A stretch of 26,843 nucleotides of DNA, taken from contig DATKRK010000273.1 of the NCBI GenBank assembly GCA_035532215.1, positions 1 through 26,843 of the forward strand, read 5' to 3'. The stretch is from JAICIG01 sp035532215 (GTDB lineage Bacteria; Planctomycetota; Planctomycetia; Pirellulales; JAICIG01). Below the pieces are notes generated by a model that saw nothing but the letters and a program-made list of their open reading frames with translations, had not been told where the DNA came from and made no database searches. The translations under genes and the position numbers were made by a program. How positions within the stretch are numbered: the stretch's first letter is position 1; each line of letters opens with the position of its first letter. Below are positions 1 to 6,683 of this stretch, piece by piece.

Positions 1-1
1 A

Positions 2-133
2 ACTTTCCAAGAATTCCAAGCGGCCATTGATGGTTGCTTGGCAAAGATTCCCACCGAGCACCGAGAGCAACTGCAATCCCTGATGACCCATAATTTCCAG
101 ACCTTCAACCCGGCCTCATTCTTGGCCGCGTGA
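2..133 (+). CDS. IS630-family transposase, C-terminal fragment
   Basis: An open frame enters from the left edge and stops at 131-133 (TGA), giving 43 residues. The ending, with FQEFQAAIDGCL followed by L-x-TH-NFQTF, resembles the C-terminal tail of IS630-type DDE transposases, where a helical region with an 'NFQ-x-F' ending is common. The catalytic DDE residues lie outside the window, so activity cannot be judged. The end of the element should lie a few tens of bases after the stop; the TA-rich stretch at 136-142 is a candidate, since IS630 elements insert at TA. Just downstream the frame of a PEP-CTERM protein tail appears, suggesting the element landed in that gene. Assignment is from recognition of a short tail, so moderate. 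Confidence 0.6.
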   Translation, partial: TFQEFQAAIDGCLAKIPTEHREQLQSLMTHNFQTFNPASFLAA

Positions 134-149
134 CGTATATAACTCTACG

Positions 150-296
150 CACGATTTCCTTTACACCCCGGATAAAACCGCCGTGACGCCCGAACCCGCC
201 TCGCTGGCGATTTGGGGCGTCGGTGCAATTGTCGGCATCGCTTGCGGCTGGTCGCGCAAACGGAAGGCCCGGAGCACGCTGCGAAGTCCCCGCTAA
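150..296 (+). pseudogene. PEP-CTERM protein, C-terminal remnant
   Basis: The plus frame ending at 294-296 (TAA) reads VTPEPASLAIWGVGAIVGIA followed by CGWSRKRKAR. That is the three-part PEP-CTERM sorting signal: the Pro-Glu-Pro motif, one hydrophobic helix and a basic cluster. PEP-CTERM proteins are exported and processed by an exosortase. Only the sorting signal and about a dozen residues before it remain; the rest of the gene is not upstream, because the tail of an IS630-like transposase ends at 133. The left limit given is approximate, as the exact IS/host junction cannot be seen. The stop codon lies inside the left copy of the 10-bp target duplication of the MITE that follows. It is most likely a relic of a gene cut by the insertion; the remainder could be on the far side of the IS, outside the window. 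Confidence 0.6.
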
Positions 297-299
297 GCG

Positions 300-403
300 C
301 AATACCGTTCAATTAAGGCCTGCTAGCACGAGTAGATCGCCAATGAAATAACGACTTACGTGTGCTAGCATCGGCCAATACGAGGCTTAATTGAACGGTA
401 TTG
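300..403. repeat. MITE-like element, 104 bp, with terminal inverted repeats and target duplication
   Basis: Perfect 18-bp inverted ends: CAATACCGTTCAATTAAG at 300-317 and its reverse complement at 386-403. A second inner pair, TGCTAGCAC and GTGCTAGCA, lies inside the arms. The element is flanked by a 10-bp direct repeat CCGCTAAGCG at 290-299 and 404-413, as expected of a target-site duplication. It has no coding capacity. The end sequence and the 10-bp duplication are reminiscent of IS4-family elements, whose ends often read similar to xAATxCCGxTCAxTTAAG and whose duplications are about 10-13 bp. An IS4-type transposase relic lies near 20753-21296, but a link between the two is only inference. 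Confidence 0.85.
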
Positions 404-464
404 CCGCTAAGCGCGTGAGCACGGCCAACACACGTCGCATCGGCAATCACACGCACGGGACCGT

Positions 465-1514
465 TTATAGACCCATTGGACGAGGTCTCCCAAGCGATCG
501 ATTGCCTCCGTCTTCGCCGGCCGGCGCGAAGTGCGGCTTGGGCGCGGCGATGTGGCGCACGATTTCTCGCCAAAGCGTGGGCAGCGTGCGGCAATGGTCG
601 CCCGAAAAATAGTAGCTTCGCCCGCCATCGGCCACCGTCCGCACCAAAATGGTCTTCCAAGGACGATAGTAATATTGCGGGTGATCTTTGGAGGGCGTGC
701 CGGTGCGGTAGTCGGCCGGCAGTTCGACCAGGTCGAACACGGCCGTCGTGAAATGGCGGATCTCTTCGCTTCGCCTGCGCGCTACGTTGCGGGCCATCGA
801 GAGGGCCTTGAGATACACTTCCGGACCCGCCACCGCCGAGCCGACGTTGAGAAACACGCCCCCTGCGAGCTTCTGCACGCTACGGGCGAAGATCAAAAAA
901 TCGGTATAGCTCGTCGCCCCCAGCGCGGCGCCGTCGCAGTTGGCGTGGGCGTGGATGATGTCGCTGCCGATGCCGACGTGCGATGTAACGGGCGTTCCGG
1001 TGCGCCAACCGGCGGCCGCTAGACTGAGCTCGCGATGGGCGAATCGCTCCTCTTCGATCGCGCGGCCCACGGCCTCGCCCAGCCCTTCGCCGCGCCGCGC
1101 GGCTTCGGAGATAATGTCGTTCAACCGGCCCGTTTGCCGCCAGAGTCCGAACTGCCCGGCCTGGATCCACTTGGGCACGTTCTCGCTGGTGCCGCCTCCC
1201 AGAGCGAGTTCGAAATCGTGAATCAGCACCGCGCCGTTCGCGGCCAGGTGCGTGATCACGCCGCGCTCGATCAGGTCGATCAGATACCGCGACAGCCCGA
1301 GCTTGACCGGATGCCCGCCCATCATCAAGATCACCGGCCGGCCATTTCGCCGAGCCGCCACGATCTGCTCGACTAACTCGGGAAATTCGGGATGGTCGAA
1401 CGGTTCGAACGGCGAGTCGAGTTGCAGGCAATCCTCGGCCCGCAGGTCGTGTCCGCGCTGGCTCAGATCCTTCAGCGAGATTTGGGCGCGGTCGAACAGT
1501 TCATAGCGGCTCAT
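465..1514 (-). CDS. Conserved protein of unknown function, possible Rossmann-type enzyme
   Basis: 349 residues from ATG at 1514. No signal peptide or membrane segment is seen, so it is probably cytoplasmic. The first half has the well-formed blocks PVILMMGGHPVKLGL, AANGAVLIHDFELALGGGTSE and GLGEAVG. The second half has HVGIGSDIIHAHANCDGAALG and GGVFLNVGSAVAGPEVYLKAL. Gly-rich turns after hydrophobic strands suggest a nucleotide-binding Rossmann-like fold, and conserved His, Asp and Glu in these blocks look catalytic. There is a loose resemblance to deoxyhypusine-synthase-like proteins, but it is not strong enough to name the enzyme. The last 15 or so residues, rich in Gly, Arg and Pro, look like a non-conserved tail. 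It stands alone, with an IS/MITE cluster downstream. Coding is certain; function is open. Confidence 0.8.
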   Translation of the reverse strand: MSRYELFDRAQISLKDLSQRGHDLRAEDCLQLDSPFEPFDHPEFPELVEQIVAARRNGRPVILMMGGHPVKLGLSRYLIDLIERGVITHLAANGAVLIHDFELALGGGTSENVPKWIQAGQFGLWRQTGRLNDIISEAARRGEGLGEAVGRAIEEERFAHRELSLAAAGWRTGTPVTSHVGIGSDIIHAHANCDGAALGATSYTDFLIFARSVQKLAGGVFLNVGSAVAGPEVYLKALSMARNVARRRSEEIRHFTTAVFDLVELPADYRTGTPSKDHPQYYYRPWKTILVRTVADGGRSYYFSGDHCRTLPTLWREIVRHIAAPKPHFAPAGEDGGNRSLGRPRPMGL

Positions 1515-1893
1515 GCAGCGTTCCTTCGACGAGGAGGTTCAATCAAGGCGCAGCGACGATACGTGATCGTTCGCAAGTCAGCCAACGGCAGTTTGTCGAC
1601 TTGGCAGAACGACGGCGGCAAAGACTGCTTGACGAAGTGCGCAGACTTCGTCATTTACCCAGCTTTCGGCGACGCGCCGGCGCTGCCCAAGAAGTTCAGA
1701 CTTTATCGGGCGCCTTGGCGGGTCTCGACTTAGGCCTCGTGACGGGGCTTGGGTGGCTCTTTGCCCCTCGCTGGGGGTGCTTGTACGGGCGTCGTCACAC
1801 TTTTAGCATCTTGACCATCTTCCGGCTCTCGGGCGGCATCGTTGCCTGCGGAGCGAGGGCCGGCTCACCGAACGCCGATCAAAGGATTTGGAA
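1515..1893. other. Intergenic region between divergent genes
   Basis: This 379-bp stretch separates the minus gene ending upstream at 1514 from the plus gene starting at 1894. Open frames cross it, but their translations show no conserved pattern or domain. It must hold promoters for both neighbours; no hexamer pair stands out clearly. An AAAGGA ribosome-binding site at 1881-1886 belongs to the 1894 gene. Confidence 0.5.
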
Positions 1894-2328
1894 ATGATGA
1901 AAGGACTGGCAACCTTCGTAGCAAATCTAGCGCTGCTCGCCGCGACGGCCAGCGCGAATGAATGGATGAGCGATTACGGCGCCGCTTTGAATGCCGCCAA
2001 GGCCGAACGCAAGCCGCTGGTGGTCGTGATCGAGAATCCGGGCGACCGCGCGGTGCGTTTCGACGAAACGTCGTTTTCTCCTCAACAGCCAAGCAGCCCC
2101 TTGCTCGCCAAGTACAAGCTCTGCCGCATCGATGCAAGTTCTGCGTATGGGCAGGCGGTCGCCAAGGCGTTTCGCGCTAGCTCGCTGCCGCTGACGTCCA
2201 TCATCGACAAGACGGGCTCGGTGCAAATCTTCGTCAAGCAGGGCGCGCTCTCGGCGGCCGAGTGGCATGCCGCGTTGGCAACCTACCAATCGGGCGCCAG
2301 GCCCGAGCCGGTGATCTGCTCGACGTGA
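1894..2328 (+). CDS. Small exported thioredoxin-like protein
   Basis: 144 residues. ATG at 1894 is chosen because AAGGA lies about 7 bases upstream and because it directly starts a signal peptide (basic Lys near the start, hydrophobic stretch, Ala-x-Ala region ASANEW near residue 22). The mature part reads DYGAALNAAKAERKPLVVVI, a typical opening of thioredoxin-fold proteins of the DUF255/thioredoxin_7 kind, and later has a cis-Pro-like SLPLTSIIDKTG. The CxxC redox pair is absent at the usual place after the first strand (ENPGDRAV instead), so it is unlikely to be a disulfide oxidoreductase. Cys residues in KLCRID and near the C-terminus (VICST) remain. A stem-loop follows at 2380-2409. It may be a periplasmic binding or chaperone-like member; function unknown. 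Confidence 0.7.
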   Translation: MMKGLATFVANLALLAATASANEWMSDYGAALNAAKAERKPLVVVIENPGDRAVRFDETSFSPQQPSSPLLAKYKLCRIDASSAYGQAVAKAFRASSLPLTSIIDKTGSVQIFVKQGALSAAEWHAALATYQSGARPEPVICST

Positions 2329-2379
2329 CACTGAGGCCTGCGGCGCCCGTGCGGCGCCTTCGACCTCTTCGAAACCGTC

Positions 2380-2409
2380 GGCCCGGCCGCCACGGCCGCC
2401 GGCCGGGCC
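2380..2409. terminator. GC-rich stem-loop between convergent genes
   Basis: GGCCCGGCCG at 2380-2389 pairs perfectly with CGGCCGGGCC at 2400-2409 across a 10-base loop. It lies between the plus gene ending at 2328 and the minus gene ending at 2492, where a bidirectional terminator would be expected. No T-run follows on either strand, so an intrinsic terminator is not proven. Confidence 0.4.
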
Positions 2410-2491
2410 GGCTTCAGGGGCATGGCTTTTCGACCCGAGACCCGCCGCGCAAGCTGGAATATCGTCCGAGCCGATTCGCCTGGCCGCGGGT

Positions 2492-2935
2492 TCAGCTCTG
2501 GATGTAGCTTTTCAGGTAATGATTCTCGAGCGCGACCTGATCGTAGTGCGCCTTGACGACGTCGCCGATCGAGATGATCCCAGCCAAGCGGCCTTCGTCG
2601 AGAATCGGCAGTTGCCGGATGCGCTGTTCGGTCATCAGGCCCATCGTGTCTTCGATCGTGTCGTAGGGCGTGCCGGTCGTCGGCTCGCGCGTCATGACGT
2701 CCTTGACGTGCATCCCGTCGAGCGGCCCTCGCCGTGCGGCGCAGAATCGCAGAATGTCGCGTTCGGTGATGATGCCGACCATCTCGCTGCACCCGTCGTT
2801 CAGAGCCTCATCGCAAACCACGAGCGAGCCGCAATTCTGGGCGATCAGCTTTTGGACGACGTCGTCCAACGTGGCTTCGGGCGAGATGGTGTGAACGGCG
2901 GCGCCTTTGACGCGGAGGATGTCTTGCAAACGCAT
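2492..2935 (-). CDS. CBS-domain pair protein
   Basis: 147 residues from ATG at 2935. It consists of two CBS domains and little else. CBS1 covers about residues 8-65 (TISPEATLDDVVQKL, GSLVVCD, MVGIITERDILRF). CBS2 covers about 75-137 (VKDVMTREPTTGTPYDTIED, QRIRQLPILDEGRLAGIISI, GDVVKAH). CBS pairs fold into a Bateman module that binds adenine nucleotides (AMP, ATP, SAM); stand-alone proteins act as energy sensors or regulators of unknown partners. A last segment, ALENHYLKSYIQS, is typical of single-module CBS proteins. It lies 239 bp downstream of the REC-GGDEF gene on the same strand; the gap argues for its own promoter. No catalytic domain is attached. Confidence 0.9.
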   Translation of the reverse strand: MRLQDILRVKGAAVHTISPEATLDDVVQKLIAQNCGSLVVCDEALNDGCSEMVGIITERDILRFCAARRGPLDGMHVKDVMTREPTTGTPYDTIEDTMGLMTEQRIRQLPILDEGRLAGIISIGDVVKAHYDQVALENHYLKSYIQS

Positions 2936-3174
2936 AGGTTCACCTTTCCGCGGAGCGACGGGCTAAGTTGCGAAATGAGATGCGACGAACTGGCCCGCTG
3001 CTCTGTCCGCGCCGCTCCGCTGAAGCGCAATTTAAACGGGCTACGCGCAGCAAGTCAAAGAAAAACTCCCGACCGATCCCGCGTGTCGTTCCATCGGGGG
3101 GCGGTCGCACGGCCAGCGCGAGTGTGGGCGAAGTTCGAAGCGACAGCATTGCCGACCTCACAGAATTGCCGACC

Positions 3175-4104
3175 TCACAAGGCCAAAGCGGTTCCGAGCG
3201 AGCCGAGTTCGACTCGATTTCGACCGTTACGCTTGGCGCGATAGAGCGCTTCGTCCGCGGCCTGGATCAAGTCGAAGGATTTCGGGCAGGTTTCCTTGTC
3301 GAACGCGGCCACTCCGAAGCTCGCCGTAGCACGAATCCGACCGGCGGGCGTTTCAATGGTCATACTTGCGACAGCAAGCCGCAGCCGTTCCGCGCGACTC
3401 ACGGCGCTCGACTCATCGCAGTCGGGCAACACGACCAGGAATTCTTCGCCCCCGTATCGGCCAATCGAATCGTAACGGCGTACGGATTCGCGCATCGCCT
3501 GCGCCACCTGGCGGAGCACCTGATCTCCAATTTGGTGTCCGTAGGCGTCATTGATTCGCTTGAAGTGATCGAGGTCGATCAAGAGCACGCTCAACCTCGC
3601 CCCTTGGCGTTGCGATCGGCCCAGTTCCTGCGAGAGGATGTTGAGCACCGCGGCCCGATTCCAGAGCCCGGTGAGCGGATCGTGCGTGGCTTCGTCGCGC
3701 AAGGCCTCGCGCGCGCTGATGAGTTGATCCTGAAGATAAAGAATCCGTTGGCCCGTACGCAGCCGCACCTTGAGTTCCGCCGGATCGAAGGGCTTGGTGA
3801 GGTAATCGTCGGCGCCCGCTTCCAGCCCCGCGACGATATCTTGTTGCGTCCGCTTGCCGGTGCAAAGCAAGACGTACGTATATGGCTCCGCACGGGTGCG
3901 ACGGATTTCACGGCAGAGCTGTGGTCCGTCGACGCCGGGCATGACCCAGTCCAAAACGGCCATTTTCGGGCTGTCGGGAGACATCAAAATCTTTAGCGCT
4001 TCCGTACCATCTTTGGCGGCAATCACGTCATAGCCCCAGCGGCCCAGCAACGACTCCAGCATGCGACGCGAAATGGCTTCGTCATCCGCAACAAGAACTT
4101 TCAT
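3175..4104 (-). CDS. Response regulator with GGDEF diguanylate cyclase domain
   Basis: 309 residues. The N-terminal receiver domain (1-120) has the acidic pair D7-D8, the phospho-acceptor D52 in AVLDWVMPGVDG, T82 and K104 (DDYLTKPF). A helical linker (120-140) leads to a GGDEF domain with HDPLTGLWNR, IDLDHFKRIND and the active-site loop GGEEF at 218-222. The RRYD motif at 209-212 is a complete RxxD inhibitory site for product feedback. It therefore should make cyclic di-GMP from two GTP when phosphorylated by a partner histidine kinase (PleD/WspR-like logic). No histidine kinase is in the window, so it is an orphan regulator. All key residues are intact. It stands alone between the CBS gene and the DUF1080 gene. 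Confidence 0.95.
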   Translation of the reverse strand: MKVLVADDEAISRRMLESLLGRWGYDVIAAKDGTEALKILMSPDSPKMAVLDWVMPGVDGPQLCREIRRTRAEPYTYVLLCTGKRTQQDIVAGLEAGADDYLTKPFDPAELKVRLRTGQRILYLQDQLISAREALRDEATHDPLTGLWNRAAVLNILSQELGRSQRQGARLSVLLIDLDHFKRINDAYGHQIGDQVLRQVAQAMRESVRRYDSIGRYGGEEFLVVLPDCDESSAVSRAERLRLAVASMTIETPAGRIRATASFGVAAFDKETCPKSFDLIQAADEALYRAKRNGRNRVELGSLGTALAL

Positions 4105-4234
4105 ACGCGCCGCCAGGGGAAATATTCCAAGAGGTGCCGATCACCGCTCCCTTTAACCATTAGCCGCGGGCAATCGACGGGCAAACGCGCAAGGTAATTC
4201 CCCATTGCGCTACGGTTGGCGCAGCGCTGTCGGA

Positions 4235-5437
4235 TTACGGCGCGAGCTTTTCTCCACGCGGCAGTTCCGCGGCGCGCAAATTCCGAAACGACAAGTCGGT
4301 CGTCGGATCGTGCCCCTGAATGATCAGCGTGCCGGCCCCGCGGCGCAGGCCCTGCCGCGGGTTGGCGTTCGCGGCGCGCGTGTCGGTCCAATCGGTCACC
4401 GGGTAGCCGTCGACCCACACGGCAAAATGGTCGCCCGCGGCGATCACGGTCTTGGAAAACCACTCGAAATCGTTGGGCACGACCTTGCGGGCTTGCTGGC
4501 GGCGATAGATGGCGCCGGTGCCGAAATCGACCGGCTGCGTGCGGTCGCCGTCCTTGTAGCCGTTTTGAATCTGGCTCTCGTAACCGTTCCAGAACTCGCC
4601 CGGAATGCTGCGGAAGAAAACGCCCGAGTTGAGCTGCTTGCCGTTGGAAAAGATTTCGAGTTGCAGCACGAAATCGGCGAACTGCGCTTCGCTTTCCAAT
4701 TGTCCGGGGCCATTCTTGACGTTCAACTCGCCCTGGGCAGTGACCGTGTACTCGCTTTTCTTGCCCGGAAAAACTTTCCAGCCCGAGAGGTCGCGGCCGT
4801 TGAAGATCGGCTTCGGGCCGAGCGGCTTGAGCTTGATGTTGCGAAACGCGACCGGCCCGCTATTGAGTTGCAGGCCGATGAAGCCGCGGGCCAAAGGCTT
4901 CGGATCGACGTAATCGAGCACCTGCTTGCCATCGAGCTTGATCGTGAAATGAGCGCCATCGGCCGTGACCTCGAATGTCTGCCAATCGCCCGTCGTATGG
5001 CCGCCAGCGCTCTTTTGCCGTCCGACGAAGCCGCCGGTCGGAAAGGGATTGTCGTCGGGAGCGATGTTCAGCTCGTAGCAGTCGACCGCCGGATTGGTCG
5101 GCTGCGCCGCCGTGCGCAGAAAGACGCCGCTGTTGGTGTTCTTCTCGGCGCGGAAATCGACCTTGAGCACGTAGTCGGCGAAAGGGCTGGTCGTGCACAG
5201 CAGGCCCTTCTCGCCTTCGGACGCCGAGATCATGCCGTCGGCCGCCTTCCAATTCGCTTTGCTAGCAGCCTTCCAGCCGAAATCGGTTTCGCCGTCGAAC
5301 AGCAGAATCCAGCCGTCGGCGATTTCCTCGCTCGAGAGCATATTCGGCTTGTCGGCTGCACGGGCGGTTTCACAAGCGCCGATGGCAAACAAGGCGCCAA
5401 GTAACCAGGGCAGAGTTGGTCGGCGGGGCATTTCCAT
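4235..5437 (-). CDS. Exported protein with two DUF1080 (3-keto-disaccharide hydrolase-type) domains
   Basis: 400 residues from ATG at 5437. The frame stays open up to 5482, but the earlier codons would put a charged stretch before the signal peptide, so 5437 (or the ATG at 5431) is preferred. A signal peptide (PRRPTLPWLLGALFAIG then ETARA-AD) is followed by two similar halves. The first starts with GWILLFDGETDFGWK and has NSGVFLRT; the second starts with PIFNGRDLSGWKVF and has NSGVFFRS and FWNGYESQIQNGY. These are DUF1080 (PF06439) signatures: laminin-G/concanavalin-like beta sandwiches, with some members known as 3-keto-glycoside hydrolases. Planctomycetes carry many copies. Its role is likely periplasmic sugar processing or binding. 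Which half is active cannot be told. Confidence 0.9.
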   Translation of the reverse strand: MEMPRRPTLPWLLGALFAIGACETARAADKPNMLSSEEIADGWILLFDGETDFGWKAASKANWKAADGMISASEGEKGLLCTTSPFADYVLKVDFRAEKNTNSGVFLRTAAQPTNPAVDCYELNIAPDDNPFPTGGFVGRQKSAGGHTTGDWQTFEVTADGAHFTIKLDGKQVLDYVDPKPLARGFIGLQLNSGPVAFRNIKLKPLGPKPIFNGRDLSGWKVFPGKKSEYTVTAQGELNVKNGPGQLESEAQFADFVLQLEIFSNGKQLNSGVFFRSIPGEFWNGYESQIQNGYKDGDRTQPVDFGTGAIYRRQQARKVVPNDFEWFSKTVIAAGDHFAVWVDGYPVTDWTDTRAANANPRQGLRRGAGTLIIQGHDPTTDLSFRNLRAAELPRGEKLAP

Positions 5438-5656
5438 TCTCGTTTTAACTCTATTTTTTTCGTTGCATCGTTTCTCAGTCAATCAAACGCGGATGATCCC
5501 GTCCCCGACGATACGGCAAGCTTTACTGGCTTGCAAGCGCTGTGCGGCGCAAGACCTGCCCGCGCGTCCTACGAGCACGCCGTCCTTCCAACGTTCGCTT
5601 CGAATACGATTAGCTCTCGGCGTAAAAAGGTGCGCTGAACGATCGCTGGAAAATCG

Positions 5657-6655
5657 CTATGCCTTCACCCACGGTCGGCCAAACGCCAGTCGGCTCAAAC
5701 GTTCGTCGCCGGCTTGGGCCAGTTCCGCCGCGCTGGCCGCCCAGGCCACGATCGATCGATGGTGGGCCAGCCGCGGACAAACCTCGTCGGCCCAGGCGAC
5801 CGGAACGGCCTGCGCTATGGTCCGGCCGGCGCGATCGAACTCGGCGTACGTCGCTTCCGGCAGAATCTGCCGCAGAGTTTCGACCGTCGATGGCGTTGGC
5901 CCCTCGGCCATTGCCAAGCGGCGATCGGTTTGCCAAAGGGCGACGCCCCCGGCCAAGAGCTTGATCTCCAAGCTCAGTTCGGCGCTCGCCAACAGAGGTT
6001 CGAGGGCGCCAGAAAGCTCGAAAGTGCGGCCCGGCCGGACTTCACCATACAGCAGTTCGCGTTCGGCGCCGTTGACGACGACGGCCAGCGGGCTCGCGGC
6101 GTTGCCGCCGATTTGTCCGCGGGCTTGCAAGACTGCGGCATCGGTCTCGCGCGTGGTCCAGATCGCCAGCCGCTCGATAAAGGCGCCGGCGCGGACTTCC
6201 AGCCGCACCTCGCCGATCAGCCCGCCGGCCAGCGTCTCGCGGCCGGGCCGCAACGCCGCGGAGCCGCCTGGCAATTCGTCCGGCAATTCGACGTCGATGA
6301 ACAGTTCGTTGCTCGGCGAAAGCCATTCGGTCACGTCGAAGCTCGCCGGCAAGGCGTAGCCGGGCGCCTGGCCGAGCGCGCGGCCGTTGAGCATCGCGGC
6401 GCCGAAGGCGTCAACGCCTTCCACGACCAGCCACACGCGCTCGTGCGGATCCAATCCGCTAGGGCGATTGAAACGCCGTCGATAGCGAACCGCGCCGCGG
6501 AATCCCAAGCCGAGCGACTGCGACCAATCGCAAGGCGCCCGCACCCGTCCCGAAAGGCCCGCCGGCGCTGACCGCCCCGGCGAATCGGCGGCCGCGCTGC
6601 GAAGCACTTCGAACTCCCAGGGGCCCCGCAGTCGCATCACGTGGGGATAGGGCAT
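5657..6655 (-). CDS. Shortened GH2-like protein (sugar-binding beta domains, no complete catalytic barrel)
   Basis: 332 residues. ATG at 6655 is chosen over the TTG at 6664 because TAAGG lies at a proper distance before it. The first ~110 residues match the GH2 N-terminal jelly roll: LRGPWEFEV, then FRGAVRYRRRFNRP, VWLVVEGVDAFGAAMLNG and SFDVTEWLSPSNELFIDVEL. A second beta domain (about 130-225) resembles the GH2 immunoglobulin-like part. The last ~90 residues contain EVCPRLAHHRSIVAWAASAA, which looks like the region before the acid/base of GH2 enzymes (HPSIVLW-x-GNE), but the NE pair and most of the TIM barrel are missing. There is no signal peptide. The gene starts 28 bp after the threonine synthase stop and is probably co-transcribed. 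It is probably a carbohydrate-binding or degenerate enzyme. Confidence 0.75.
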   Translation of the reverse strand: MPYPHVMRLRGPWEFEVLRSAAADSPGRSAPAGLSGRVRAPCDWSQSLGLGFRGAVRYRRRFNRPSGLDPHERVWLVVEGVDAFGAAMLNGRALGQAPGYALPASFDVTEWLSPSNELFIDVELPDELPGGSAALRPGRETLAGGLIGEVRLEVRAGAFIERLAIWTTRETDAAVLQARGQIGGNAASPLAVVVNGAERELLYGEVRPGRTFELSGALEPLLASAELSLEIKLLAGGVALWQTDRRLAMAEGPTPSTVETLRQILPEATYAEFDRAGRTIAQAVPVAWADEVCPRLAHHRSIVAWAASAAELAQAGDERLSRLAFGRPWVKA

Positions 6656-6683
6656 GCCGACCAACCTTACGCGGCGAGCAGGC

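Noticed and set aside
2968..3996. 342-codon open frame on the plus strand
   Set aside because: It is antisense to the REC-GGDEF gene, whose motifs are complete.
4205..5404. 399-codon open frame on the plus strand
   Set aside because: Antisense to the double DUF1080 gene; no conserved pattern.
5453..5482. TTGACT on the minus strand with an A-rich -10 before the DUF1080 gene
   Set aside because: The -10 match is poor and the start of transcription would leave almost no leader before the chosen ATG.
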